Source of the DNA: Kiritimatiellia bacterium
Lineage (GTDB): Bacteria > Verrucomicrobiota > Kiritimatiellia > JAFGHX01
NCBI GenBank assembly: GCA_016929905.1
Contig: JAFGHX010000438.1
Span: 1 to 41,830 of the forward strand
Direction: 5' to 3'
Length of the DNA: 41,830 nucleotides
The notes below the pieces were generated by a model. The model saw only the letters and a program-made list of their open reading frames with translations, made no database searches and was not told the origin of the DNA. A program made the translations under genes and the position numbers. This document shows positions 1 to 8,068 of this stretch, one piece after another (the first letter of the stretch is position 1; every line of letters begins with the position of its first letter).

Positions 1-264
1 CGGCGGAGAATGCTCGCAAGTGGCTGGTGTTCAGCGCTTTGTGGCTGTTATCGTCAACTGCGGAGCAGTTGAACTGCCGAATGTAGGATGATCCGTCCTC
101 TCGCGCGGGCTGCGCCCGTAACCCGGGGGTCAGGAGAGCCCGACGCGACGCGCGGCGCTGGATAGAATCAGGCGGAACCGCGGGTGACGGGTCGCAGGAG
201 CGCGGTCGTCCTCGGCCGCGCCGGCGCGAAGTGTGCGGGCACGCTCCGGCCTGCTGACCGCGGG
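1..264. other. Intergenic, no gene recognised
   Basis: No convincing reading frame of a known family is seen here. The one clear structure is a small hairpin at 54-72, with perfect 7-bp arms TCAACTG and CAGTTGA around the loop CGGAG. There is no T-run beside it, so it is not a convincing terminator. The stretch lies downstream of the FHA-domain gene, which is read on the minus strand and stops at 265-267. Confidence 0.4.
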
Positions 265-3200
265 CTACGGGAGCGCCGCGCCGACGCGCGCGCCGCCGTC
301 GGCAGCCTGGAAGATGTCGTCGATATCCACTTCGGCCTCGATCGACTTGCGCAGAGAGATCAAACCCCGGTCGAGTTGCTGGCGGTCGCCCGAGCGCTGC
401 ACCAGATCGCGAAGCAGACGCGGCACGTCGAGCCCGCTGCGTGTCTCCAACTGAACCTGGCCCAGCAGCGTCTCGGCCAGCGCGAACGCCTTCTTCTGCA
501 TATCGATTTCCCGCTGCATGTTGTTGGCCAGCAACAGCACGCCCTCGCTCAGCCGCTGGCGTTTCTGCTCGACCTGCCCGATAACGCGCACGAGTACGGC
601 GTCCAGTTCCTTGCGCACCTTCTTGGCGGCGGCAAGATCGGCGATCACCTGCTGGAGCCTTCTCTCCATATCCTGCATCATCTCGATCAACTGCCGGCGC
701 GCGGCGCCGTCGTCGACGGTCGCGGTGCGGAACCCGCTGATTTCATTGCGGAACTCGGTGATCTTCACATACTGCCGCATGCGCGCGTCGTCCGCCGCGC
801 CGCGCCCCTTGCCCCGGGCCTTATCCACTTCCTGCTTGAACGACACCTTCGCGTCGTGCAGCCGGCGGATCAGGCCGACAATATCGGGCAACAGCCGACT
901 GCTCGTCTGGTAGTTGTATTTCAGGCGGGTCCCGGCGTCCTTCGGCTCCGGCACGAGGCCGGCCTTGCGGCCCGAGTAATCGGGCGGCTCGAACGCGGCC
1001 AGCGCTTCGCCGCCGCCGGCCGCCGTTCCGGGCGAGGCCGCCGGCGCAGCGGAGTCCGCCCCGCCCTGCCCGCCGGCGCTGTCGGCCGCCCCGGTCTCGC
1101 CGGCATCGCCCGCGCTCTGCGGGCCGGGCCCGGGCACACTGAGCGCTTCGGCGACCACGTCTTCCTGGAACAAGACGTAGCGCAGGTTCAGATAGGCGCG
1201 GTACAGCAGGCCCTGGTCCATCTCGGGCACCTTGTTCACGGCGCGTGTGAGCGCCGCCAGCGCCGGTTCGTACTGGCCCATGTACAATTCCGATATGCCC
1301 AGGCGCAGGTTGAACGGCGGGTCTTCGGCAAACCGCCACGCCGCGTTCGACAAGTGCCACCGGGCCGAGCTGTACTCGCCCTTCTCGAAGTCCGACTGCC
1401 CCACGTCGTTATGAAGCTGCGCGATGAGTTCCGGCGGAATCTCGCGCGCCGATTCCGAGCCCTGCAGCAGCTTCTGCAGTTCCGTATAGAGGCGCAGCGC
1501 TTCGCGCGAATCGCGCTCCTCCACCAGCTTCTGCGCCACGGTTCGGTAGAGATTGACGAACACATCGCGCAGGTCATAGATGAGGTCCGGGCTCTCCTTC
1601 GCGGCCGCCTCGAGCCGGGCGAGCGCCCCGCGGCTGCGGCCCGCGCGCATGTCCTCCAGCGTCTCCTGCCGCCATTTCCCGGCGCGCGCCTTGCGTTCCT
1701 TTTTGCCCACCGACGGCTCGTTCTTGCCGTACAGTTCCGTATCCTGATAGTTGCGCCGCAGTTGGGCCGAGAGGTTGAGGATGGTCTGGAAATCGCGTTC
1801 GGGCGACAACTCCATCATCTCCACGAAGATCTCTTCCGCGTTCTTCTCGCGCAGCAGCCGCTGCAGCTCGGGTTTCAGGTCCACGATCCGCTTGGCCACG
1901 TCGGTGCCCGGGTAGTGCCGTTCGATCTTCTGGTAGAGGCGGTGCGCCTCCTCACGCCGGCCGTCCCGCTCGAGCTGTTCGGCGCTGTCGAACAGTTCCT
2001 TGGCCTTGCGTTCGTTCTCTTCGGCGATCACGCTCCCGATCTCGGCGATCTGCCGCTTGACTTCCGCGATCTTCGAGAAGGCGGCATGCTTCTCGGCGAT
2101 CTCGTTCAGCTTCGCCAGCGCCGCGTCCGTGCGCTGCTCGCGCAGGTCCTGCTGCGCTTCGGCGTAGATCCGCTCGGCGCGGTACTCGGACAGGTCGCGG
2201 TCGACGCTCGCGGTGATGCCCTGCAGTTCCTGGCCCACCCGCGTCAGCGCGTAGGCCGTGCGGAGCCGGTCCAGAATGCGCGATTTGCGTTCCTGCGCGC
2301 CAACGTCCTGGCCGAGCGCCTTGACGAAATTGATGACGTCGTCCGCAATCTCGTCGTCCATCTCGTAGAACGCGTTGCGCTCGTTGTTCAGGGCGGGCAG
2401 CGCGTAGCTGACCTCGTTGAGCCGTTTGCCCTCCGTATCCTTGCCCCGGACCTGGCCGGTGGCGTCGATGGAAAACGCGCGGACCCCCGTCTCGCCGTAC
2501 ACGAGCGGCTCCGCCGTCGCGACGAAGTTGCCCTCCGAGACCTCCTTCATCGCGAACCGGTACCCGTACGCTTGGCCGTCGGCGAGGTCCGAATCGAAGA
2601 AATGCGAGCCGCAGTCGGCAAGCTGCGGCAGGGCGAGGTATTCGCCGTTTCCGTCCCGGTCCCCATCGACGAACTCGATCGTACGCGCGAACTTCTGCGC
2701 GCGGGCCAGGCCGCGCAGGCTGGCCACGACGCGGTCCTCGTTCTGCTGGACGGCGCCGCGGCTGAACTCAACCTGTTCTTTCGCGTGGCGCAGCCTGAGG
2801 ATCAGGCCGATGGTGCCCAGCAGGACCATCATCCAGAGCACGCCGAGCCCGACGGACCAGCCGGCCATGTTTCGGTCGCGGATCGTGCCGCCCCGCCGCC
2901 GGATCGCCGAGAGGGACATCAGGCCGAGCACGATCGCCACCGGGAACCCGATGACGGTCAGGGCGGCCAGCAGCGCGATGATCGGCAGAATCCCCGGCCC
3001 GGCCCGGCCGGCCGGCTGCACGGGCGGGACGTAGTCCATGGGAAAGCCGGGCAACACGGAGACGGGGGCCCCGCAATACGGGCAGACCTGCATGCCCGGG
3101 CCGAGCGGCGCCTGGCAGCGGGCGCAAAGCATCGCCCCCCGCTGGATCGGGGCGAGGGCCACCGGCTGATCCGGCTGCACCGAGACGGCTATCGGCTCCA

Positions 3201-3516
3201 CGCCGCCCTGTTCCGCCTGCTCCTGTTCGGAGAGCAGGAAGCGGGCCGGCACGTCGCCGAACTCGATCCGGTCGTCGTGATTGAGGCGGCTGATGGAAAT
3301 GACCGCGTCATTCAGTGTCGTGCCGTTCGTGCTGCCCAGGTCGACGACGTACCAGCCGTCCGGTTTCCGCTCGATCCGCGCATGATGGGTGGAAACCGAC
3401 TCGCTTTGCAGTCGGATTTCACTGTCGGATGCGCGGCCGACCCGCGTGGCTGCCGTTTCGCTCAGCAGCGCGTGGGTCTCCCGGTCCGTCCCGGGATACA
3501 GCAGCAGCGTGGCCAT
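265..3516 (-). CDS. FHA-domain membrane protein with zinc ribbon and long helical/TPR-like C-terminus
   Basis: A 1083-aa protein from the ATG at 3516, preceded by AAAGGGGG at a good distance; the longer frame to 3618 has no such site. Residues 1-100 form an FHA domain with R25-V-G-R, S40, H45 and the STNG motif ending at 65, which by family reads phosphothreonine on a partner. C131-x2-C134 and C145-x2-C148 form a zinc ribbon. Two membrane helices (about 176-200 and 218-241) resemble the DUF4190 type. After them comes a stretch (about 255-360) resembling pseudopilin-like head domains, with an ASLRGLARAQ helix and a later GYRF. The rest is helical and TPR-like, broken by a Gly/Ala/Pro-rich linker near 790-850 and ending in a coiled coil. 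It lies 119 bp downstream of ispG on the same strand. Function is unknown; a phospho-signalling or scaffold role is inferred from the FHA domain. Confidence 0.85.
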   Translation of the reverse strand: MATLLLYPGTDRETHALLSETAATRVGRASDSEIRLQSESVSTHHARIERKPDGWYVVDLGSTNGTTLNDAVISISRLNHDDRIEFGDVPARFLLSEQEQAEQGGVEPIAVSVQPDQPVALAPIQRGAMLCARCQAPLGPGMQVCPYCGAPVSVLPGFPMDYVPPVQPAGRAGPGILPIIALLAALTVIGFPVAIVLGLMSLSAIRRRGGTIRDRNMAGWSVGLGVLWMMVLLGTIGLILRLRHAKEQVEFSRGAVQQNEDRVVASLRGLARAQKFARTIEFVDGDRDGNGEYLALPQLADCGSHFFDSDLADGQAYGYRFAMKEVSEGNFVATAEPLVYGETGVRAFSIDATGQVRGKDTEGKRLNEVSYALPALNNERNAFYEMDDEIADDVINFVKALGQDVGAQERKSRILDRLRTAYALTRVGQELQGITASVDRDLSEYRAERIYAEAQQDLREQRTDAALAKLNEIAEKHAAFSKIAEVKRQIAEIGSVIAEENERKAKELFDSAEQLERDGRREEAHRLYQKIERHYPGTDVAKRIVDLKPELQRLLREKNAEEIFVEMMELSPERDFQTILNLSAQLRRNYQDTELYGKNEPSVGKKERKARAGKWRQETLEDMRAGRSRGALARLEAAAKESPDLIYDLRDVFVNLYRTVAQKLVEERDSREALRLYTELQKLLQGSESAREIPPELIAQLHNDVGQSDFEKGEYSSARWHLSNAAWRFAEDPPFNLRLGISELYMGQYEPALAALTRAVNKVPEMDQGLLYRAYLNLRYVLFQEDVVAEALSVPGPGPQSAGDAGETGAADSAGGQGGADSAAPAASPGTAAGGGEALAAFEPPDYSGRKAGLVPEPKDAGTRLKYNYQTSSRLLPDIVGLIRRLHDAKVSFKQEVDKARGKGRGAADDARMRQYVKITEFRNEISGFRTATVDDGAARRQLIEMMQDMERRLQQVIADLAAAKKVRKELDAVLVRVIGQVEQKRQRLSEGVLLLANNMQREIDMQKKAFALAETLLGQVQLETRSGLDVPRLLRDLVQRSGDRQQLDRGLISLRKSIEAEVDIDDIFQAADGGARVGAALP

Positions 3517-3635
3517 CGCGTCCCCCTTTCGAGAGCGAAGCAAGGCGCTCTCCCCCCCGGCGCCGGCATACCGGCACCGGGCAGTCCGAAGCGTACCACG
3601 CCGACGCCCGGAAGGCAAACGGCAAAGCCATGCCG

Positions 3636-4772
3636 CTATCTCGCCCGGCGGTCGCGAGAAAAGCGGCGCACCTGCTCCAGGAGCGCGGGTACGACCTGGT
3701 CCTCCTGCACCGTCCGCACGTGACGGCCGCGCAGGTAGAGCGCCGCACGGCCCTTTCCGCCGGCAACCGCGATATCGGCCTCACGCGCCTCGCCCGGCCC
3801 GTTCACGACGCAGCCCATCACCGCGACAACAGGCCGATGGGCGTCGGGCTGCTCGCGGTAGTACCGCTCCAACTCCCGCTCCACCTCGTGGGCGAGTCGC
3901 CCGACGTCAATCTGCGCGCGCCCGCAGGTCGGGCACGCAATCACGCGGGGACCCGGCGGCCGCAGGCCGAGCGCCCGCAGCAGCTCCTGGGCGACCTCCA
4001 CTTCGCGGGCCGGCGGTTCGGTCAGCGAGACGCGAATCGTATCGCCGATCCCCTCGGCCAGCAGCATGCCGATGGCCAGGCTGGAATAGACGGTTCCGCG
4101 CAGCAGCGTGCCGGATTCGGTCACGCCGAGGTGCAGCGGGTAGTCGGTGCGGCCGGCCAACAGGCGGTAGGCGCGCACGGTCCGCGCCACGTCGGAGGCC
4201 TTCACGGAGATCTTGATCTGGTCGTAGCCGGCCCGCTCGAGCAGCGCCACGTGGCCCAGCGCACTCTCGACAAGCGCCTCCGCCGTGGCGCCGCCGAACC
4301 GCGCGAGCACCGCCTTCTCCAGCGAGCCGCCGTTCACGCCGACGCGGATCGGCACCTGCCGTTCCGCCGCCGCCGCCACCACCTCGCGCACCTTTGCCGC
4401 GCTGCCGATGTTGCCGGGGTTGATGCGCAAGCCCGCCACGCCCGCCGCTACCGACTGAACAGCCAGCTTGTGGTCGAAGTGAATGTCGGCCACCAGCGGC
4501 ACGCGGACTTGTTCGCCGATGCGGGCGAGCGCCGCAACCGCATCGGCATCGGCAACGGCAACCCGCACGATCTGGCAGCCGTGCGCCTCCAATTCACGGA
4601 TCTGGGCGACGGTCGCCTCAACGTCGTGCGTGTCCGTCTTCGTCATCGACTGAACGCTGACGGGCGCGCCGCCGCCGATCTCCACCGCGCCGAGCCGGAT
4701 CCGGCGGGTATGGCGCCGCGCGATCGGCCGCTCCCCGTCAAACGGCTGTGCGTGACCGTTCATAGTCTGCAT
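3636..4772 (-). CDS. ispG: 4-hydroxy-3-methylbut-2-enyl diphosphate synthase (flavodoxin/ferredoxin)
   Basis: Catalyses the reductive ring opening of 2-C-methyl-erythritol 2,4-cyclodiphosphate to HMBPP in the MEP isoprenoid pathway, in the cytoplasm. The 378-aa protein shows the IspG pattern throughout: PVSVQSMTKTDT near residue 37, LVADIHFD near 93, LRINPGNIG near 115, and the cluster ligands C280-x2-C283, C321 and E328 in ACPTCGR and GCVVNGPGEA. It lacks the large insert domain of plant and some bacterial forms. The frame is open to 5021, but residues upstream of 4772 do not look like IspG and coincide with a palindromic repeat, so the start is placed at 4772; the in-frame ATG at 4763 is equally possible. 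Neither has a clear ribosome binding site. Confidence 0.95.
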   Translation of the reverse strand: MQTMNGHAQPFDGERPIARRHTRRIRLGAVEIGGGAPVSVQSMTKTDTHDVEATVAQIRELEAHGCQIVRVAVADADAVAALARIGEQVRVPLVADIHFDHKLAVQSVAAGVAGLRINPGNIGSAAKVREVVAAAAERQVPIRVGVNGGSLEKAVLARFGGATAEALVESALGHVALLERAGYDQIKISVKASDVARTVRAYRLLAGRTDYPLHLGVTESGTLLRGTVYSSLAIGMLLAEGIGDTIRVSLTEPPAREVEVAQELLRALGLRPPGPRVIACPTCGRAQIDVGRLAHEVERELERYYREQPDAHRPVVAVMGCVVNGPGEAREADIAVAGGKGRAALYLRGRHVRTVQEDQVVPALLEQVRRFSRDRRAR

Positions 4773-4791
4773 GGCACACGATGCGTTTCTT

Positions 4792-5143
4792 CTGCCCGCG
4801 AAAGGTCGCGAAAAATGCGCGAAATGCAGATGCTCATGCCGGTGAGTGTGCAGCAACTTTGAACTGTTTGCGCCACCGTCGTACGTCCTCGCCCCGCACG
4901 ACACACGGCGCAGACAACTCAAAGTTGCTGCCTCCGCATTTGTCTTCCAATCCGAAGGCGCTCGTTGCGGGAATCGAGGATTGCCACGAGGCCGATGGCT
5001 CCGCACGGCATCTGACGCCATTGCCGCGTGGCAATCCTTTCGATTCCCGCAACAAGCGTGGGTGCGTCGAAGACATCAGACACCGGCCCAAAAACCTTTC
5101 CCTCTCTCCCTTTCGCGCCGCTTTCGCGGCTTTTCGCGGGCTG
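4792..5143. repeat. Palindromic intergenic element, long form
   Basis: A 352-bp block with three sets of imperfect inverted repeats in series. Outer arms are 4792-4813 (begins CTGCCCGCGAAAGGTCGCG) and 5122-5143, 19 of 22 positions complementary. A second pair is 4850-4874 and 4907-4931 (begins GCAGCAACTTTGA). A third is 4964-4988 and 5027-5053 (begins GTTGCGGGAATCGA), differing mainly by a 2-bp insertion. The outer arms and the 19-bp sequence AACAGTTCAAAGTTGCTGC (here on the minus strand, 4850-4868) recur at 25811-25916, so this is a dispersed family. No protein coding is apparent. It lies between ispG and the HU gene, just upstream of ispG. Confidence 0.8.
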
Positions 5144-5147
5144 TTCC

Positions 5148-5194
5148 GGCCCCGAAAACAAGACCGGCACCTGCCATCGCGGCCAGGTGCCGGT
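5148..5194 (-). terminator. Intrinsic terminator of the HU gene
   Basis: Perfect 11-bp stem ACCGGCACCTG (5163-5173) / CAGGTGCCGGT (5184-5194) with a 10-nt loop. On the minus strand it is followed by CTTGTTTTC. It lies 25 bp past the HU stop codon on the strand being transcribed. Confidence 0.8.
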
Positions 5195-5219
5195 GCAAAA
5201 AGAGACTCTCGTTGCCAGT

Positions 5220-5492
5220 CTAGGCGGACAGCACAGATTCTTTGCAGATCTTGGCTATCCGGAACTTCACGACCGTCTTCGCCGGGATCTGGATCGTTTC
5301 GCCCGTGGCTGGGTTCCGCCCCATCCGCGCCTTCCGATTCACAAGCACCAGCTTGCCGACACCCGGCACCGTGAAACCGTTCTTGGCCTCCTTGTAAGCG
5401 AGGCTCGCCAATTCTTCCAGAACCCTGCCGACCTGCGCTTTCGACAAATCCGTCTTCTCCGCCAGGTAAGCGAGCGTCTGCGACTTCGTCAT
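5220..5492 (-). CDS. HU/IHF-family DNA-binding protein
   Basis: A 90-aa histone-like protein that bends and compacts DNA as a dimer. It matches the family in length and order: an N-terminal helical part (MTKSQTLAYLAEKTDLSKAQV), the GFTVPGVGKLVLVNRKAR strand region, and the DNA-contacting arm with GRNPATGETIQIPAK around the conserved proline. The start at 5492 has a strong purine-rich ribosome site (AGGAGGAGAGG). The gene has its own promoter (5578-5606) and terminator, so it looks monocistronic although it sits directly after the atp operon on the same strand. HU and IHF subunits cannot be told apart by eye here. Confidence 0.95.
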   Translation of the reverse strand: MTKSQTLAYLAEKTDLSKAQVGRVLEELASLAYKEAKNGFTVPGVGKLVLVNRKARMGRNPATGETIQIPAKTVVKFRIAKICKESVLSA

Positions 5493-5539
5493 GTACCTCT
5501 CCTCCTCTCCTCTCTTCCGCCCCGGGTCACCCTGTTTCG

Positions 5540-5564
5540 ACAGTTGTCACACACCGATAACTGT
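5540..5564 (-). promoter_or_regulatory. Inverted repeat in the HU leader
   Basis: ACAGTT (5540-5545) and AACTGT (5559-5564) are perfect inverted arms 13 bp apart. They lie between the predicted HU promoter and the ribosome binding site. They could be an operator or a leader hairpin; no regulator is evident. Confidence 0.4.
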
Positions 5565-5577
5565 GTAATCGGGGGCA

Positions 5578-5606
5578 ACTATCCCGTATTTCGAAAACCG
5601 ATGCAA
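5578..5606 (-). promoter_or_regulatory. Predicted sigma70-type promoter of the HU gene
   Basis: On the minus strand TTGCAT (5601-5606) and GATAGT (5578-5583) are separated by 17 bp. The patch is AT-rich compared with its surroundings and lies about 85 bp upstream of the HU start codon, just after the atpH terminator. Confidence 0.55.
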
Positions 5607-5610
5607 GCCC

Positions 5611-5640
5611 AAAAAACCAAAAAAACCGGGGTTTTTCCGG
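5611..5640 (-). terminator. Intrinsic terminator after atpH
   Basis: On the minus strand a CCGG / CCGG stem with an A-rich loop is followed by seven T and, two bases later, six more. It lies 17 bp past the atpH stop codon and ends the atpB-E-F-H operon. The stem is short, but the T-tracts are striking for this GC-rich region. Confidence 0.6.
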
Positions 5641-5656
5641 CACGACGCCGGGCCGC

Positions 5657-6196
5657 TCAGGCGAGCAGGCGCGCGCGGATCGCGTCGAGTTGTCCGTCGA
5701 TCGTGCCGTCGACGACCACATCGCCCACCCGCACACGCGCCCCGCCGATCACGCCGGCGTCCGTCCGCACCCGCAGGCGCACAGGCCGGCCCAGGCGCCG
5801 GCTGAGTTCCGTTTCGATCGCGCGCAGTTGTTCGTCGCGCGGCGGCCGGGCCGCACACAGTTCGCCCCAGACCGTTTCGTCCGACCCGGATTCCTGGCGC
5901 AGAAAGGCCTCCACGATCGAGGGGAAGAGCGCCAGCCGGTCCTCATGCGTCAGAATCAGCAGGAAATGCAGCAGCGCCGGATGCACATGCGCGCCGAGCA
6001 GCCGGCGCAGCGCGTCGCCCTTGCCCGCGTCCGTGACGGCCGCGTCGCCGAGAAAGCGCCGGACCTCGCGGCTCTCGGCGATGAAGTCGAGCGCGGCCCG
6101 CGCCTCTTCGGCTATCCGGTCCACGCTGCCGGTCGCCCGCGCCAGCTCGAGCAGGGCGCCTGCGTAGTGCTCAACTTGTGCCGGGTCCTTTTCCAT
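5657..6196 (-). CDS. atpH: ATP synthase F1 delta subunit
   Basis: A 179-aa protein, normal for the delta (OSCP) subunit that ties the F1 head to the peripheral stalk. It starts at the ATG at 6196 (MEKDPAQVEHYAGALLELA); the frame stays open to 6307, but the extra residues are the antisense of atpF. Typical features are the helical N-terminal YAGALLELA region and the C-terminal LRVRTDAGVIGGARVRVGD segment, matching the family I-G-G-x-x-x-x-x-x-x-x-D-x-S block in a degenerate form. It overlaps the end of atpF by 26 bp, which suggests translational coupling. It is the last gene of the operon; atpA does not follow. Confidence 0.93.
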   Translation of the reverse strand: MEKDPAQVEHYAGALLELARATGSVDRIAEEARAALDFIAESREVRRFLGDAAVTDAGKGDALRRLLGAHVHPALLHFLLILTHEDRLALFPSIVEAFLRQESGSDETVWGELCAARPPRDEQLRAIETELSRRLGRPVRLRVRTDAGVIGGARVRVGDVVVDGTIDGQLDAIRARLLA

Positions 6197-6794
6197 AGCT
6201 CCGTTTGAGCCGCTCGACGAACTCGTCGACCAGCGCCTCGTGCCGCCGTTCGTCCAGGTTCTCCCCGATGATCTGCCGCGCGATCCGTACGGCGATGTTG
6301 CCCACACTCCCGCGCAGATCGTCGATCGTCCTGCGCAGCTCTTCGTCCACCTCCTTGCGCGCCTCTTCGATCAGCTCGGCCGCGCGGCGTTTGGCTTCGG
6401 CCTCCGCTTCCCGGCGGATCCGGAGCGAAAAGGCCTGGCCCTCCTCGATCATCTCACGCGCCTTCCGGCGCGCGTCGGCGAGCTGCTCGGCATTGCGGGC
6501 TTGCAGCTCGCGCGCGTCGTCCCGGGCCTTCTCGGCCTGCGCCAGACTGTCTCGAATGGCGGCTTCGCGCTGCGCCAGCACGCGGCGGAGCGGCTTGTAG
6601 GCGAATTTCGACAGGACGAGCATGACGGCCACAAACGTCAGGACGGTCCAGATCTGGAGCGACCAGTCGGTGGGCAGCAACGGGTTCGTCTCGGCCTCGG
6701 GCGCCGCCGCGCCGCCTTCGCCCTGCGCACCGGCAGCCCAGACGGCCGCCGCGGCGCAGAGCAGAACCGACAGCAGGCAGACCATTCGTCTCAC
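6171..6794 (-). CDS. atpF: ATP synthase Fo b subunit
   Basis: Peripheral-stalk subunit: one membrane helix (about 45-63, in DWSLQIWTVLTFVAVMLVLSK) followed by a long charged coiled coil rich in Ala, Glu and Arg. The 207-aa form starts at a GTG at 6794 with GGGAG 8 bp upstream. An internal ATG at 6785 has no such site, and the frame to 7040 is not credible. Before the usual membrane helix there is an extra hydrophobic stretch (MVCLLSVLLCAAAAVWAAGA) that looks like a cleavable signal peptide, so this b subunit may be exported and processed. It lies 178 bp after atpE and overlaps atpH. Confidence 0.93.
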   Translation of the reverse strand: MRRMVCLLSVLLCAAAAVWAAGAQGEGGAAAPEAETNPLLPTDWSLQIWTVLTFVAVMLVLSKFAYKPLRRVLAQREAAIRDSLAQAEKARDDARELQARNAEQLADARRKAREMIEEGQAFSLRIRREAEAEAKRRAAELIEEARKEVDEELRRTIDDLRGSVGNIAVRIARQIIGENLDERRHEALVDEFVERLKRSYGKGPGTS

Positions 6795-6917
6795 AGGACA
6801 CGCTCCCGTTCGCCGGCGCGCGTGTCGCGCACGCCGGCACGCGGCCCTCCGCCCGAAAAGGGGCGAGCCGCCCATAGACACCCCTGCACGCGGATTATTC
6901 GACCCTCTTCCATAGCG

Positions 6918-6947
6918 TTCGTGTGCCTTCGTCTCCATTCGTGGTTT
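6918..6947. repeat. Three 10-bp direct repeats, atpE-atpF gap
   Basis: Three degenerate 10-mers: TTCGTGTGCC, TTCGTCTCCA and TTCGTGGTTT. They sit in the 178-bp gap between atpE and atpF. They resemble a single arm of the inverted arrays seen elsewhere in the window; no opposite arm was found nearby. Confidence 0.55.
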
Positions 6948-6972
6948 CCCGGGCTTCTCGCGCGGGCTCGGA

Positions 6973-7203
6973 CTAGCCTTTTCGGACCAGGGCAATAGCG
7001 ACCACCAGCGCATAAAGACACAACGCTTCGACGAAGGCAATGGCCAGGATCATCGCACGCTGGATCTGGCCGTGCGCCTCGGGTTGCCTCGCAATCGCCT
7101 CCATGCTCTTGCCGGCCAGCAGCCCGATACCGACCGCGGTGCCGATCACGGCCAGCCCCATACACACGCCCGCACTCAGCCAGGCCAATCCCTCAGCGGT
7201 CAT
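6973..7203 (-). CDS. atpE: ATP synthase Fo c subunit
   Basis: A 76-aa two-helix proteolipid that forms the rotor ring. The ATG at 7203 is chosen over 7224 because AAGGGGG lies at the right distance. Helix 1 has the small-residue pattern GTAVGIGLLAGK, the polar loop has ARQPE (38-42), and helix 2 carries the ion-binding glutamate E59 in AFVEALCLY. The Gln and the Glu-Ser/Thr pair typical of sodium-binding c subunits are absent, so proton coupling is inferred. It lies 17 bp downstream of atpB. Confidence 0.95.
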   Translation of the reverse strand: MTAEGLAWLSAGVCMGLAVIGTAVGIGLLAGKSMEAIARQPEAHGQIQRAMILAIAFVEALCLYALVVAIALVRKG

Positions 7204-7220
7204 ATCCGCACCCCCTTCGT

Positions 7221-7952
7221 TCAAGGATTCACTTCAAGCGCTTCCCGCAAGTACAGCGCGGAAAGACTGGCAAAAATGAACGCCTGCAGGAACGCCACGA
7301 ACAGCTCGAAGCATTCCATGGCCACAGCGGCTAAAAGCGGAAACGGCGCAACGAAGAACCGCGCGCCGGCCAGCAGGCCCAGAAACACCAGCAGCACGGC
7401 ATGCCCGGCCATCATGTTGGCAAACAGGCGAATGGCCAACGAGATCGGGCGCGCCAGCCGCGCGACCAGCTCGATCGGGATGAGCAGCGGCTTGACCCAC
7501 CACGGGACACCCGGCGGGGTAATGCGCCGCAGGTAGCCCCCCGGCCCGTGGCGCACGAGGTCGATGACCTGTGTGGTGACGAACACCAGAACCGCCAGCG
7601 CCGCGGTCACATTGATGTTCGCGGTCGCCGCCTGAAAAGAAGGCGCCGGGACCAGCCCAAGCAGGTTCGCCGCCAGAATGAAAAGGAACAGTGTCAGCAC
7701 AAACGGGGTCCACGCCTCCGCGCCCCGGCCGATACTCTCGCGCACGATCTGACGGTCCACGAAGTCGAACAGCACCTCGAACAGGCTCTGCCACAGCCCG
7801 CGCGCAAACGGCCCGCGCCGGCGGCAGGCCAGCACCGCAAAGGCCACCGTCAGCAAACCGGCAATCCAGACCAGCAGCACGTGGTTCGTGACACTCAGGT
7901 CCAGACCGAAAAACCGTATCGGGATCAACACGACCCTGGGTATCTCATGCAC
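7221..7952 (-). CDS. atpB: ATP synthase Fo a subunit
   Basis: Membrane stator that forms the proton half-channels against the c ring. The family hallmark SLAIRLFANMMAGH carries the essential arginine, and the last helix has the usual FELFVAFLQAFIFASLSALY. About five to six membrane helices are visible. The start is placed at a GTG at 7952 (reads MHEIPRVV), with a GGAGGGGGGG tract 11-20 bp upstream; a GTG at 7988 is also in frame. First gene of the operon, read away from the REC-HDOD gene, with a predicted promoter at 7998-8026. Confidence 0.93.
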   Translation of the reverse strand: MHEIPRVVLIPIRFFGLDLSVTNHVLLVWIAGLLTVAFAVLACRRRGPFARGLWQSLFEVLFDFVDRQIVRESIGRGAEAWTPFVLTLFLFILAANLLGLVPAPSFQAATANINVTAALAVLVFVTTQVIDLVRHGPGGYLRRITPPGVPWWVKPLLIPIELVARLARPISLAIRLFANMMAGHAVLLVFLGLLAGARFFVAPFPLLAAVAMECFELFVAFLQAFIFASLSALYLREALEVNP

Positions 7953-7997
7953 CGTGAGCGCTGCCCCCCCCTCCGCGGCCGCCCGCACAACAGAAAA

Positions 7998-8026
7998 ACT
8001 CTATGGCCTGGCGCGCGAACACACAA
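7998..8026 (-). promoter_or_regulatory. Predicted promoter of the atpBEFH operon
   Basis: On the minus strand TTGTGT (8021-8026) and TAGAGT (7998-8003) are 17 bp apart. They lie in the divergent gap upstream of atpB. Match to consensus is moderate. Confidence 0.4.
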
Positions 8027-8068
8027 GTGAATAAATCGGGTACCGGCAGGTCCCGCCCGCGTTTTGTT

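Noticed and set aside
184..3723. A 1179-codon plus-strand frame opposite the FHA-domain gene
   Set aside because: Rich in Arg, Leu, Gln and His with no domain pattern; the opposite strand has an FHA domain, a zinc ribbon and a ribosome site.
4834..5374. Several small frames between ispG and the HU gene
   Set aside because: They translate the palindromic element on both strands and have no start signals or family motifs.
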